Counted from the stretch's first letter, positions 7,149 through 15,089 are shown. The stretch is 16,994 nt of DNA from DATLYH01 sp035575035 (GCA_035575035.1 DATLYH010000172.1:1-16994), one strand, 5' to 3'. Program-made: numbers and translations. Notes: generated by a model from the sequence alone, not told the origin.

Positions 7149-7183
7149 CTCGCGTGATGGACCCCCTGGAGGTCCAGAGCGAG
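7149..7183 (+). other. Nested stem-loop of unknown role
   Basis: An outer stem CTCGC (7149-7153)/GCGAG (7179-7183) encloses an inner stem TGGACC (7158-7163)/GGTCCA (7171-7176) with loop CCCTGGA. It lies 39 bp before the possible small ORF at 7222. It could be a leader structure or small RNA element, but it matches no family I recognise. Confidence 0.3.
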
Positions 7184-7221
7184 TGGACAGCAACGTGGAC
7201 GTCCTCTCCCTGGAAACAGCC

Positions 7222-7467
7222 ATGAACCGATTCGACACTGCAACCGTGGTGAATGATCCTGCCCTTCCCCCTTCTCCCGCGGCGGCCGCTGGGTCGGTAG
7301 GCGTGCGGGGAACGCACGCGCCGCTGGAAGAGTCCCTGGTGGCCGACGCTCGGTCCGGCTTGACGCCCGCCCAGATGGTCGAGCGGAAGCTGGCTTCTCT
7401 CCTCCGCAGTAATCCGATGCCGGTCAGTTACTTGATGACGCGCGCGTGCACCCGCCGCAATCACTGA
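7222..7467 (+). CDS. Possible small hypothetical protein
   Basis: An 81-residue reading frame starts at ATG 7222 (MNRFDTATVV) and ends ACTRRNH. The second half (ADARSGLTPAQMVERKLASL) has a plausible helical, protein-like composition, while the opposite-strand frames over it look like noise. Support is weak: the upstream GGAAAC is a poor ribosome site, codon third positions are less GC-biased than in the neighbours, and no family is recognised. It could be a remnant or a chance frame. Confidence 0.3.
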   Translation: MNRFDTATVVNDPALPPSPAAAAGSVGVRGTHAPLEESLVADARSGLTPAQMVERKLASLLRSNPMPVSYLMTRACTRRNH

Positions 7468-7583
7468 CCGTCCCCTCACGGCATACGGACGAGAATGAGG
7501 CTTGCATTCCTCCGGAAGGGGGCCGGAGCCGTTCGCGGTGCGCACGGAGGGGGAAGATTGCTGCTGGGGCCCCCGGCACCGGA

Positions 7584-7602
7584 TCGCCGCTTGCGGCTTA
7601 AG
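7584..7602. repeat. Solo copy of the GCTTGCGGCTTA repeat
   Basis: TCGCCGCTTGCGGCTTA here shares GCTTGCGGCTTA with one arm of the terminator hairpin at 11391-11418, and TCGCCGCTTGCG with the sequence at 11387-11398. Only one arm is present, so no full hairpin forms. Confidence 0.45.
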
Positions 7603-7734
7603 CCCAAGCTCCAGGCGGCACTTCGGCGACACCCGCCTTTCTCCCTCCGAAGGCGCGCGATTTGAATCCTTGCCCTTCTGCTCCCGCTCTCGGAGCGGGG
7701 GTGCGGACCGTAGGGTTACGCGGGACAGGGGTGG

Positions 7735-9633
7735 ATGATGGAGAAACCGGAGAAGGCCAATCCGCGCAAGGCACTGGTGCGCGAGCTGCGCCTGATCGGG
7801 AAGCGGGGGCGCCAGGTCTGGAAGTTAGTGCCGCGGCAGCACAAGATCGCCTTGGGCCTGGCGACCGGGTTGATTGCGCTGACCAGCGCAATCAACACGG
7901 CTATCCCGGTGCTGCTCGGCACCCTGGTCGATCGCATCAAACGCGGCACGGAGGACGGCGCCAGCGCCGACGCTTTGTACCGTACCGCCGCCTACTTCCT
8001 CAGCCTGATCGCCGGCGCCTACCTGCTGCGCGAGGTCATCAATGTCGTCCGCCGCTATTTCGTCGAGAACACTTGCACCCGGCTCGACCGCGACATGACG
8101 GTCAAGCTGGTGGCCCATCTGATGAAGGTGGACCTGAGCCGGTTCACCCGCGAGAAGGTCGGCGCCTTGCACGGCCGAATCTCACGCAGCGTGGAAGGCT
8201 ACGTCCGCTTCATCCGTCTCAGCTTCCTCGACTTCCTGCCGGCCATCCTGACCGGCGTCTTCGCGCTGGCAACCAGCCTGACCAAGGAGCCGTGGGTCGG
8301 CGTGGCGATGGCGGGCGTCATTCCGGCCTCGCTGACGTTGACCGTCTGGCAACTCCTCTCGCAGAAGGGGGTACGCCTCAAGCTGCTCCGCAGCCGCGAG
8401 GTGATGGACGGTACAGTGGTTGAGCAGATCAGCGGCCTCGACTACATCCGGGCGGCCCACACGCACAGCCGCGAGGTCAAGCGCGTGGCCCGCGCCGCCG
8501 AGAAGCGCCGCGCCCGCGAGATCCGCCACCATTTCCAGATGTCGCTCTTCGGCTCCGCCAAGGCGCTGAACGAGGGCCTCTTCCACATCGTGGTGCTCGC
8601 GCTGGCCATTTACCTGGCGGTCCAGGGGAGCATCAGCTTCGGTGACATCCTCACCTTCTCCATCCTTTTCCTCAACGTGATGACGCCGCTGAGCGAGGTA
8701 CATCGGATCATTGACGAGGGGCATGAGAGCAGCCTGCGCGTCGGCGACCTGCTGGAGATGTTGGCGGAACCGGAGGACCAGTCATTTCGGAGTCCCGTCG
8801 TCCGGATGCCGCACCTGGTGCTGGGGCGGCCGGCCATCGAGGTTGAGGGGCTGCGGGTGGCGTACGAGACGGCGGACGGCCGACGCCAGTGCGCCTTGCG
8901 AGGCCTCGACCTGATGATCCGCCACGGCGAGACGATCGGCATTGCCGGCCGCTCGGGCAGCGGCAAATCGACCTGGCTGAAGGTGCTCCTCCGCCTGACA
9001 CATCCCTGCGGCGGCCGGGTCCTCCTCGGCGGAGTGCCGCTGGAGGAGGTCTCGCGGGAGGCCATCGGTCAGCTGGTCGGCTACGTCGGCCAGTCCCCCT
9101 TCGTCTTTGCCGGCACCATCGAGGAGAACATCGCCTACGGCGTCGAGAAGGCCACGCCAGACGCCATCCGTCGGGCCGCCCAGCTGGCCTGCATCCACGA
9201 CGAGATCCTGGCCATGCCGGACGGCTACCAGACAAAGGTGGCGGAGCGCGGCCAGAACCTCTCCGGCGGCCAGCGGCAGCGGCTGGCCCTGGCCCGACTC
9301 TTCTTGAAGAACCCGCCGATCTGGATCCTAGACGAGGCGACCTCCGCCCTGGATACCATCAGCGAGCGCTGCGTCCAGCGGGCCATCGCCGCCAGCCGGG
9401 CCGACCGTACCGTGATCCTGGTGGCCCACCGGCTCTCGACGCTCCTCGACGCCGACCGCATCCTGGTCTTCGACGAGGGCCGGATCGTCGAGAGCGGCAG
9501 TTACGCCGAGTTGGTCCTGGGCGGCGGCGTGTTCACCGAGTTGCTCCGTCACGCCCAGGAAAGTCCAAGCCCCAGCGGCAGTCCGAAGCTGGAGGAACGC
9601 TCGGTGCTGGCAGAGGTGAGCAGCGGGACTTGA
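7735..9633 (+). CDS. Type I ABC exporter (fused permease-ATPase, MsbA/LapB-like)
   Basis: 632 residues: an N-terminal transmembrane domain (about 35-330, with hydrophobic helices near 38-60, 84-100, 165-182, 188-207 and 281-315) fused to an ATPase domain (about 366-605). ATPase motifs are Walker A GRSGSGKS (405-412), Q-loop Gln453, signature LSGGQ (509-513), Walker B ILDEA (531-535) and H-loop His565 in AHRLST. This half-transporter should act as a homodimer exporting a lipid, peptide or drug. No peptidase or substrate gene is adjacent, so the cargo is unknown. Two consecutive ATGs (7735 and 7738) follow a GGGGTGG ribosome site. The last 25 residues are a Ser/Pro/Glu-rich tail. A 181-bp gap with a new promoter separates it from the sulfatase, so the two are probably separate units. 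Confidence 0.92.
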   Translation: MMEKPEKANPRKALVRELRLIGKRGRQVWKLVPRQHKIALGLATGLIALTSAINTAIPVLLGTLVDRIKRGTEDGASADALYRTAAYFLSLIAGAYLLREVINVVRRYFVENTCTRLDRDMTVKLVAHLMKVDLSRFTREKVGALHGRISRSVEGYVRFIRLSFLDFLPAILTGVFALATSLTKEPWVGVAMAGVIPASLTLTVWQLLSQKGVRLKLLRSREVMDGTVVEQISGLDYIRAAHTHSREVKRVARAAEKRRAREIRHHFQMSLFGSAKALNEGLFHIVVLALAIYLAVQGSISFGDILTFSILFLNVMTPLSEVHRIIDEGHESSLRVGDLLEMLAEPEDQSFRSPVVRMPHLVLGRPAIEVEGLRVAYETADGRRQCALRGLDLMIRHGETIGIAGRSGSGKSTWLKVLLRLTHPCGGRVLLGGVPLEEVSREAIGQLVGYVGQSPFVFAGTIEENIAYGVEKATPDAIRRAAQLACIHDEILAMPDGYQTKVAERGQNLSGGQRQRLALARLFLKNPPIWILDEATSALDTISERCVQRAIAASRADRTVILVAHRLSTLLDADRILVFDEGRIVESGSYAELVLGGGVFTELLRHAQESPSPSGSPKLEERSVLAEVSSGT

Positions 9634-9664
9634 CGGGCGGACGGTCCACGGCGGGCGTCCGTTT

Positions 9665-9682
9665 CCAGGTAAAAGGACCTGG
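9665..9682 (+). terminator. Small hairpin downstream of the ABC exporter
   Basis: CCAGGT (9665-9670) and ACCTGG (9677-9682) form a perfect 6-bp stem around AAAAGG, 32 bp after the exporter stop. A short TCTCGTCGT follows, with no clear T-run, so termination is only suggested. Confidence 0.35.
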
Positions 9683-9725
9683 TCTCGTCGTATGGTTTCA
9701 TCCCGGCGGCGGCACGACGGGCAGT

Positions 9726-9754
9726 CTGTCATTACCGGCCTGGGCCGCTAGAAT
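9726..9754 (+). promoter_or_regulatory. Candidate sigma70-type promoter for the sulfatase
   Basis: CTGTCA (9726-9731, 4/6) and TAGAAT (9749-9754, 5/6) are separated by 17 bp. Transcription would begin near 9761, giving a leader of about 54 nt to the ATG at 9815. Confidence 0.45.
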
Positions 9755-9814
9755 GATGCTCGACGCCGGGGGCCGCCCGGTGGAATTCCACCCGCATCAT
9801 TCCGAGGAGCCGCC

Positions 9815-11380
9815 ATGTTCGACCGAAGGAGAATGTTCCGGACAAGCCTCTTCCTTGCTGTTTGTGCCGCGCTCAGTGCCGCGCCGGCGCCGGCCGTTGC
9901 TGCCGATCCACCAAGTCGGCCCAACATCCTGTTCATCTTCTCTGACGACCATGCCTACCAGGCCATCAGTGCCTACGGCGATCCGCGGAAGCTCCTCGAC
10001 ACGCCGAACATCGACCGCCTTGCCCGCGAGGGGATGCGCTTCGATCGCTGCGTGGTGACCAACTCGATCTGCGGGCCGAGCCGGGCCACCATCCTGACCG
10101 GCAAGTACAGTCACCGCAACGGCTTTTACAACAACACCAACAGCAAGTTCGACGGCTCCCAGGTCACCTTCCCCAAGCTGCTGCGCGAGGCCGGCTACCA
10201 GACCGCCGTGATTGGGAAATGGCACCTGGTCACCGACCCGACCGGCTTCGATCACTGGCACATCCTCCCCGGCCAGGGGGTCTACTACAATCCGCCGATG
10301 ATCCGCAACGGCGCGAAGGTCAAGCACACGGGCTACACCACCGACATCATCACCGACCTGTCGCTTGACTGGCTCCGGCAGCGTGACCAATCGAAGCCGT
10401 TCCTGTTGCTGGTGCATCACAAGGCGCCGCACCGCGAGTGGGAGCCGGCCCTGCGCCACCTGGGCCACGACGGCGACCGCAAATACCCCGAGCCGGACAC
10501 CCTCTTCGACGACTACTCCGGCCGCGGCAAGGCGGAGCGCGAGCAGGACATGACCATCGCCCAGACGATGAACGAGCGCGACCTGAAGCTGGTGCCGCCG
10601 AAGACGCTGACCCCCGAGCAACTCAAGACATGGAATGCCTACTATGAGCCGCGCAACGACGCCTTCCGCAAGGCCAACCTCCAGGGCAAGGACCTGGTCC
10701 GCTGGAAGTACAACCGCTACCTGCACGACTACCTCGGCTGTGTCAAGGCGGTGGACGAAAGCGTTGGCCGGCTGCTCCAGTACCTCGAGGACGAGGGGCT
10801 GGCCAGGAACACCATCGTCGTCTACTCCTCCGATCAGGGCTTCTACCTGGGGGAGCACGGCTGGTTCGACAAGCGCTGGATCTTTGAGGAGTCGCTGCGC
10901 ACGCCGCTGCTGGTCCGCTGGCCGGGGGTGGTGAAGCCCGGCAGCGTCAACAAGGACCTGGTCAGCAACCTTGACTTCGCCGAGACGTTCCTGGAAGCGG
11001 CCGGCCTGAGCGTGCCGGCCGACATGCAGGGCCGCAGTCTGGTGCCGCTCCTCAAGGGGCAGACGCCGGCCGACTGGCGGAAGAGTTTCTACTACCACTA
11101 TTACGAGTTCCCCGGCCCGCACCAGGTCCGCCGGCACTACGGCGTCGTCACCGACCGCTACAAGCTGGTCCACTTCTACGAGCCGGACACCAACTACTGG
11201 GAGCTGTTCGACCTGCAGAAGGACCCTCAGGAACTGCGGAGTGTTTACGGCCAGCCGGATTACGCCTCGATCCAGAAGGAGCTTGAAGCCGAGCTGAAGC
11301 GCCTGCGCCAGGTGTTGAAGGTGCCTGAGCAGGACCCGCCGGAGACCCTTAGCAAGCCGCGTCCTCCCAAGAAGCCGTGA
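9815..11380 (+). CDS. Exported type I sulfatase
   Basis: 521 residues. An N-terminal basic-hydrophobic signal peptide (about 1-30, AVAA before DPPSR) sends it to the periplasm or outside. The sulfatase signature CGPSRATILTG (86-96) contains Cys86, which a formylglycine-generating enzyme must convert; none is encoded in the window. Other family parts are the metal-binding SDDH (43-46), GKWHL (134-138), the second metal/active-site region DQGFYLGEHG (340-349) with FDKRW, and a C-terminal domain with YKLVHFYEP and WELFDLQKDP typical of the DUF4976 end. It hydrolyses sulfate esters, probably of sulfated polysaccharide, but the sugar cannot be inferred. The ATG at 9815 has GAGGAG seven bases upstream. 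Its stop is followed at once by small hairpins. Confidence 0.95.
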   Translation: MFDRRRMFRTSLFLAVCAALSAAPAPAVAADPPSRPNILFIFSDDHAYQAISAYGDPRKLLDTPNIDRLAREGMRFDRCVVTNSICGPSRATILTGKYSHRNGFYNNTNSKFDGSQVTFPKLLREAGYQTAVIGKWHLVTDPTGFDHWHILPGQGVYYNPPMIRNGAKVKHTGYTTDIITDLSLDWLRQRDQSKPFLLLVHHKAPHREWEPALRHLGHDGDRKYPEPDTLFDDYSGRGKAEREQDMTIAQTMNERDLKLVPPKTLTPEQLKTWNAYYEPRNDAFRKANLQGKDLVRWKYNRYLHDYLGCVKAVDESVGRLLQYLEDEGLARNTIVVYSSDQGFYLGEHGWFDKRWIFEESLRTPLLVRWPGVVKPGSVNKDLVSNLDFAETFLEAAGLSVPADMQGRSLVPLLKGQTPADWRKSFYYHYYEFPGPHQVRRHYGVVTDRYKLVHFYEPDTNYWELFDLQKDPQELRSVYGQPDYASIQKELEAELKRLRQVLKVPEQDPPETLSKPRPPKKP

Positions 11381-11418
11381 GCGGTTCGCCGCTTGCGCCT
11401 TAGCGCTAAGCCGCAAGC
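11380..11418. terminator. Bidirectional terminator built from a repeat hairpin
   Basis: GCTTGCGCCTTAGC (11391-11404) and GCTAAGCCGCAAGC (11405-11418) pair over 14 bp with one C-C mismatch and no spacer. Overlapping it is a smaller hairpin, AGCGG-TTCG-CCGCT (11380-11393), starting on the last base of the sulfatase stop. The element sits between the convergent sulfatase and mtaB stops. Part of it recurs at 7584-7602. Confidence 0.6.
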
Positions 11419-11429
11419 AGCACAGAAGG

Positions 11430-12773
11430 CTACACGATCACCGGCAGCGCAATACGCCGGGTGATGGTCCGACCGGGGTCCGGCGTCGCTTCTTCCGGTT
11501 CAGGCTCACCGAGGATCACGCCGTCGGCGACGCCCACCGCCCGGACCGGCACCCGGCGGCCGATCAGCGCCGGTGCGTGCGCCGCGAAGACGACCGGTGC
11601 ATAGCGACAGGAGGTGCCGCGCACCAGCCCGGGACGGACCGCCCCTTCCACCAACACATCGAGGCGCCGGCCGATCAGACTCCGGAAGTATGCTCCGGCT
11701 AGCTCGCGCTCCAGTTCCCGCAGCCGTCGCCGGCGCTCGGCCACCACCGGAGGCGGCACCGGGTCGGGGAGCGCCGCGGCCGGCGTGCCGGGACGGGCGC
11801 TGAACGGGAAGACATGGATCTTCGCAAAGCCGACCTCGCGCAGCACCCGGCAGGTGGCCTCGAAATCGGCGTCGGTCTCGCCGGGGAAGCCGACGATCAC
11901 GTCGGTGGTGAACGCCGGCTGATCGAGGGCCGCCCGCAGGCGCCGGCAGCGCTCCAGGAAACCCGCTGTGCGGTAGCGGCGCTTCATCAAGGCGAGGATG
12001 CGGTCGGAGCCGCTTTGCAAGCAGAGATGCAGGTGCGGGCAGAAGCGCGGGCTGCTCGCCAGGACGCGCACCAGGTCGTCGCGGACCTCGGCCGCCTCCA
12101 GGCTGCTCAGGCGCACGCGGAAGTCGCCGGGCAGCCGGGCCAGCTCCTCCAGTAAGTGCCACAACCGGCGCCAGGCCGGCTTGGGTTTCCCCTTGCTCCG
12201 ATCGATGCCGTAGTGGCCAAGGTGGATGCCGGTCAGGACGATCTCCTGACAACCGCCCGCCGTCAAGCGCGCGACCTCGGCCACGATCTCCTCGATCGGC
12301 CGGCTGCGCAGCGTTGGCCGGACATGGGGGATGATGCAGTAGGTGCAGTTGAGCAGGCAGCCGTCCTGCACTTTGACGAAAGCGCGCTGGTGGCCGTCGA
12401 AGCGCGAGATGCCCGCCGGCTGCCGGGTCACACCGAACTCGCGCAGCTCGTCGGCAAGGCGCTCCTTGTCGGTGATGACCTTGCGGACGCCGGGCAGCCG
12501 AGCAACGGCCTCGGGGTCGCGGGTGGCGAAGCAGCCCATGACCACAACGGCAGCGGCGGGATTGGCCAGCGCCAGTCGGCGGATCAGCTGGCGGCTTTGG
12601 GCGTCGGCTTCGTGGGTGACGGTGCAGGTGTTGACCAGGCAAAGGTCGGCCGGCTCGTCGGGGGCAGCTTCGCGGTAGCCGTTGGCCTCCAGCATCTCCT
12701 TGACGTACTGCGTCTCGTACTGATTGACCTTGCAGCCGAGCGTGACCAGCCGGCAGGTACGCAATGCGGTCAT
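11430..12773 (-). CDS. mtaB: tRNA t6A37 C2-methylthiotransferase MtaB
   Basis: 447 residues of the MiaB/MtaB radical-SAM methylthiotransferase family, which adds a methylthio group to t6A37 of ANN-decoding tRNAs. The N-terminal UPF0004 domain has the three cluster-binding cysteines Cys14 (TLGCKVNQYET), Cys50 (NTCTVTHEAD) and Cys81 (MGCFATR). The radical SAM CX3CX2C motif is Cys139, Cys143, Cys146 in DGCLLNCTYCIIPHVR. A TRAM-like RNA-binding domain fills about 370-435. LGCKVNQYE favours MtaB over MiaB or RimO. The ATG at 12773 follows a strong ribosome site (GAGGAGGT). Length is normal for the family, and the gene appears monocistronic. Confidence 0.93.
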   Translation of the reverse strand: MTALRTCRLVTLGCKVNQYETQYVKEMLEANGYREAAPDEPADLCLVNTCTVTHEADAQSRQLIRRLALANPAAAVVVMGCFATRDPEAVARLPGVRKVITDKERLADELREFGVTRQPAGISRFDGHQRAFVKVQDGCLLNCTYCIIPHVRPTLRSRPIEEIVAEVARLTAGGCQEIVLTGIHLGHYGIDRSKGKPKPAWRRLWHLLEELARLPGDFRVRLSSLEAAEVRDDLVRVLASSPRFCPHLHLCLQSGSDRILALMKRRYRTAGFLERCRRLRAALDQPAFTTDVIVGFPGETDADFEATCRVLREVGFAKIHVFPFSARPGTPAAALPDPVPPPVVAERRRRLRELERELAGAYFRSLIGRRLDVLVEGAVRPGLVRGTSCRYAPVVFAAHAPALIGRRVPVRAVGVADGVILGEPEPEEATPDPGRTITRRIALPVIV

Positions 12774-12856
12774 GGGACCTCCTCGGGCCGCAGAGCCACT
12801 GGCGAACGCGGCCGCACCCCTTCCTCCGCGCCGGCCAGCGGGACCGGATCGTGGCC

Positions 12857-12884
12857 ATTATAAGGGGGGCCGCTGGACTGGAAA
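12857..12884 (-). promoter_or_regulatory. Promoter of mtaB
   Basis: On the minus strand a perfect -10 TATAAT (12857-12862) is preceded 16 bp upstream by TTTCCA (12879-12884, 4/6). Transcription would begin near 12850, giving a leader of about 76 nt to the ATG. This is the best promoter match in the window, and it stops just short of the repeat cluster at 12892. Confidence 0.6.
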
Positions 12885-12891
12885 ATTTTGT

Positions 12892-13010
12892 CCCGTCGCT
12901 GACGCTCCGGGCTCGGAAAGAAACGTGACGGGGTATGGTCAGAGCCCGGAGCGTCAGCGACGGGCCACCGGGGTATGGTCAGAGCCCGGAGCGTCAGCGA
13001 CGGGCCACCG
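12892..13010. repeat. 40-bp perfect tandem duplication with an inverted third arm
   Basis: Positions 12931-12970 and 12971-13010 are identical 40-bp units. Each contains a 23-bp core (12942-12964 and 12982-13004, beginning GAGCCCGGAGCG and ending GCGACGGG). The exact reverse complement of that core lies at 12892-12914, so it can pair with either direct copy to make a 23-bp stem. The core itself has a weak internal fold (GCCCG/CGGGC ends). The element sits between the divergent mtaB and the phosphatase operon, resembling mobile REP-like intergenic repeats. Confidence 0.8.
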
Positions 13011-13113
13011 GTCATTTTGCTCGCATCTTCCCATTTCCCATCATCCCTGGTTTCGCTCTTCTCCCCAGTCACTGCGGACGATGGACGACGGGCGACGGGC
13101 TCTTTGACTCGCC

Positions 13114-13142
13114 TTGCGTCTTTCGGGGAAAGCTGCCACAAT
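13114..13142 (+). promoter_or_regulatory. Weak candidate promoter for the phosphatase-LptF/G operon
   Basis: TTGCGT (13114-13119) and CACAAT (13137-13142) are spaced by 17 bp and precede the ATG at 13213 by about 70 bp. Matches to the consensus are 4/6 at best. The rest of 13011-13212 shows no ORF or repeat I can support. Confidence 0.3.
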
Positions 13143-13212
13143 CCGGCCGCCCGTGGGTCGTCAGGTGGGCGTCCCGCGTCCACGGAGCCAGACAGGGAAG
13201 AGGGTTAGACCG

Positions 13213-13902
13213 ATGGTCAGCTGGAGACAGGGGGTCCTGATCGCCGGCATTGTCGCCCTGGTGGGCGTCGGGCCGCTGCTGTTTTATCGCTACACCTACA
13301 CCCACAGCAAACGGCTGCGTGAGGTGGTGCCCGGCAAGGTTTACCGCAGCGGCCAGATGACCGCTCCGGGTTTTGCCGACGCCGTCGCCAAGTACGGCAT
13401 CCGCACCATCATCAACTTGCAGGACAACTACCTCGACCCGGATATCAGTGAAGGCTACTTCACCTTGCGGACGATCAAGGAAAGTGCGCTATGCCGGCAG
13501 TTGGGGGTGCGCTATATCGCCCTCCCGCCGGATCTGGTGCCGCGGCAGCTACAGCCGGAGGAGCGGCCCCAGGCCATCGACCAGTTCCTGGCCCTGATGG
13601 ACGACCCCACCATCTATCCGGTGCTGATTCACTGCAAGGCCGGCGTCCACCGTACCGGGGTACTGATTGCTGTTTATCGGATGGAGTACCAGGGCTGGGA
13701 TCGTCGGGCCGCCCTCCGCGAGCTGAAGGCCAACGGCTTCGGCGAGAAGGGGTGTACCGCCGCCAATGATTACATCGACCAGTATGTCCTGAATTACCGC
13801 CCTGGCCTGCGCCGCCCGCCGGCGCCCCTCCCGAAGGTGCCGTCGCTAGACCAGACGGCCCCGCCGGACGCCCCGGAGCCCCTACATCCTTGGCGCCGTT
13901 GA
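13213..13902 (+). CDS. Membrane-anchored dual-specificity/tyrosine-type phosphatase
   Basis: 229 residues. An N-terminal transmembrane helix (about 8-25) is followed by a phosphatase domain (about 35-195) with VYRSGQ (43-48), an Asn/Asp loop INLQDNYLD (67-75), and the catalytic loop HCKAGVHRTG (His140, Cys141, Arg147). HCKAG-type loops occur in tyrosine/dual-specificity phosphatases and in PTPMT1-like lipid phosphatases, so a lipid substrate is possible. The C-terminus is Pro-rich (about 196-229). I chose the ATG at 13213 because GGAAGAGGG lies at a workable distance and the upstream in-frame extension is Arg/Pro-rich and non-conserved in look. It ends 15 bp before the LptF/G gene, implying an operon. 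It shares fold class but little sequence with the phosphatase domain at 1441. Confidence 0.85.
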   Translation: MVSWRQGVLIAGIVALVGVGPLLFYRYTYTHSKRLREVVPGKVYRSGQMTAPGFADAVAKYGIRTIINLQDNYLDPDISEGYFTLRTIKESALCRQLGVRYIALPPDLVPRQLQPEERPQAIDQFLALMDDPTIYPVLIHCKAGVHRTGVLIAVYRMEYQGWDRRAALRELKANGFGEKGCTAANDYIDQYVLNYRPGLRRPPAPLPKVPSLDQTAPPDAPEPLHPWRR

Positions 13903-13917
13903 GAGGGGACGGTCCCG

Positions 13918-15021
13918 ATGATCAAACACATAGACCGGCTGTTAATCCGCGGCTACCTGAAGGCCTATGTCGTTTGTCTGGTCAGCCTGCTCAGTCTGTA
14001 CATCGTCGTGGACCTGTTCTCCAACCTGGACGAGTTCACCCAGAAGCACCAGAACCTGATCGGGGTGTTGCAGCATATCGGCACCTACTACGGCTACATG
14101 AGCGCCCAGATCTTCAACCAGCTGGGCGAGTCGGTGGTGCTGCTGGCGGCCATGTTCACCGTCGCCTGGATGCAGCGGAACAACGAGCTGCTGCCGCTGC
14201 TGTCCGCCGGCGTCTCCACCCGCCGGGTGGTCATGCCCGTGCTGCTCAGCGCCTGCGCCATGCTCAGCCTGGTGGTCCTCAACCAGGAGCTGGTCATCGC
14301 CCGCATCGGCAACCGCTTCCTGTACGAGAAGGACGATCCGCAGGGCGAGAAGGAAGTCGAGGTCCAGGGGGCCTACGAGCCCAACGGCATCCACCTTCAC
14401 GGCCGGGTCGGCTCCCGGAAGACGATGATCGTCAAGGATTTTTGCTGCACCATCCCCGAGGGGCTCGCCAGCAACCTGCTTCACCTCTGCGCCCAAGAGG
14501 CGCGGTATATCCCGCCGGGAAATGGGCCGCGGAGCGGCGGCTGGCTGATGACCGGCACCCAGCCGCCGCGGCTGGAGGGGTGGGAACGGCCGGACATCCT
14601 GGAAGTCATCGACGACGGCAAGTACTTCCTCAAGACGGCCGAGGTCGATCTGGAGGTGCTGCTGCGCAACCGCAAGTGGTTCAACTATGCCTCGACGTGG
14701 CGGCTTTACCGGCAGCTTCAGAGTCCCGATTCGTCGCGTCTGGCGGCCATGGCGGTGCTGTTCCACATGCGTCTGACCCGGCCGATCCTGGGGGTGATCC
14801 TGGTGTTGTTGGGACTGTCGGTCATCCTGCGCGACCAGAACCGCAACGTGTTCATCAGCGCCGGGCTGTGCCTGATTCTGTGCGGCATCTTTTTCGCTGC
14901 CTGCTTTACCTGTAAATCGCTGGGCGACAACGACCTGGTGGCCCCCGCCCTGGCCGCCTGGCTGCCGGTGCTCTGCTTCGGCCCGCTGGCGCTGGTCATG
15001 TTCGACGCCGTCCACACCTGA
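13918..15021 (+). CDS. LptF/LptG family permease (YjgP/YjgQ)
   Basis: 367 residues with the LptF/G layout. Transmembrane helices lie near 13-35, 68-86 and 103-125, followed by a soluble periplasmic jellyroll-like domain (about 130-270) and three C-terminal helices (about 280-302, 312-334, 338-362). The segment NNELLPLLSAGVSTRRVVMP (88-107) is the cytoplasmic coupling region by which LptF/G contact the LptB ATPase. In LPS-producing bacteria these permeases extract lipopolysaccharide from the inner membrane. The ATG at 13918 follows GAGAGGGG. A GGGAC-G-GTCCC palindrome (13906-13916) overlaps the ribosome site region and could mask it. Only one permease is present here; its partner and LptB must lie elsewhere. 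Confidence 0.9.
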   Translation: MIKHIDRLLIRGYLKAYVVCLVSLLSLYIVVDLFSNLDEFTQKHQNLIGVLQHIGTYYGYMSAQIFNQLGESVVLLAAMFTVAWMQRNNELLPLLSAGVSTRRVVMPVLLSACAMLSLVVLNQELVIARIGNRFLYEKDDPQGEKEVEVQGAYEPNGIHLHGRVGSRKTMIVKDFCCTIPEGLASNLLHLCAQEARYIPPGNGPRSGGWLMTGTQPPRLEGWERPDILEVIDDGKYFLKTAEVDLEVLLRNRKWFNYASTWRLYRQLQSPDSSRLAAMAVLFHMRLTRPILGVILVLLGLSVILRDQNRNVFISAGLCLILCGIFFAACFTCKSLGDNDLVAPALAAWLPVLCFGPLALVMFDAVHT

Positions 15022-15022
15022 T

Positions 15023-15088
15023 TAGTCCGTAGTCCGCCGTCAGGAGCTAAAACGGCTTGACTACGGACTACGGACTACGGACTACGGA
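15023..15088. repeat. Heptamer tandem repeat with an inverted arm
   Basis: CTACGGA is repeated four times without error at 15061-15088. Upstream, TAGTCCGTAGTCCG (15023-15036) is the exact reverse complement of part of the array, so a 14-bp stem can form across the gap. The array ends two bases before the acyltransferase ATG and takes the place of its ribosome site. Confidence 0.85.
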
Positions 15089-15089
15089 C

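Larger units (their letters stand above)
6856..7734. other. 879-bp intergenic region with several dyads and repeats
   Basis: This region separates the minus-strand GH39 gene from the plus-strand ABC exporter. It holds an AT-rich dyad (6936-6950), a 20-bp-phased direct repeat (7033-7069) overlapping a GGTGA-AA-TCACC dyad (7061-7072), a nested stem-loop (7149-7183), a weakly supported small ORF (7222-7467), a solo piece of the GCTTGCGGCTTA repeat (7584-7602) and a hairpin CCCGCTC-TCG-GAGCGGG (7683-7699). No confident promoter for the exporter was found. Confidence 0.6.

Noticed and set aside
7639..7690. tRNA-like fragment: a CGCCTT/AAGGCG arm with a CTCCG loop followed by GATTTGAATCC
   Set aside because: The T-arm stem does not pair, no D-arm or acceptor stem can be formed, and there is no CCA end. 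At most it is a degraded tRNA remnant.
7735..11380. ABC exporter and sulfatase as one operon
   Set aside because: A 181-bp gap holds a hairpin and a good promoter candidate, so separate transcription is more likely.
9797..11416. Long open frame on the minus strand opposite the sulfatase
   Set aside because: It mirrors strong third-position GC in the sulfatase, has no family features, and the plus-strand gene has complete sulfatase motifs.
13114..13212. N-terminal extension of the phosphatase gene from an upstream ATG
   Set aside because: The extra 33 residues are Arg/Pro-rich, precede the membrane helix and overlap the candidate promoter. The ATG at 13213 has a better ribosome site.
13942..15015. 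Long minus-strand open frame opposite the LptF/G gene
   Set aside because: Composition is His/Gln/Val-rich in the manner of antisense frames, and the plus-strand gene is clearly a permease.
15057..15089. Acyltransferase start at TTG 15057
   Set aside because: The extra residues are only a translation of the heptamer repeat, and DUF374 proteins begin near the residue-1 position chosen here.
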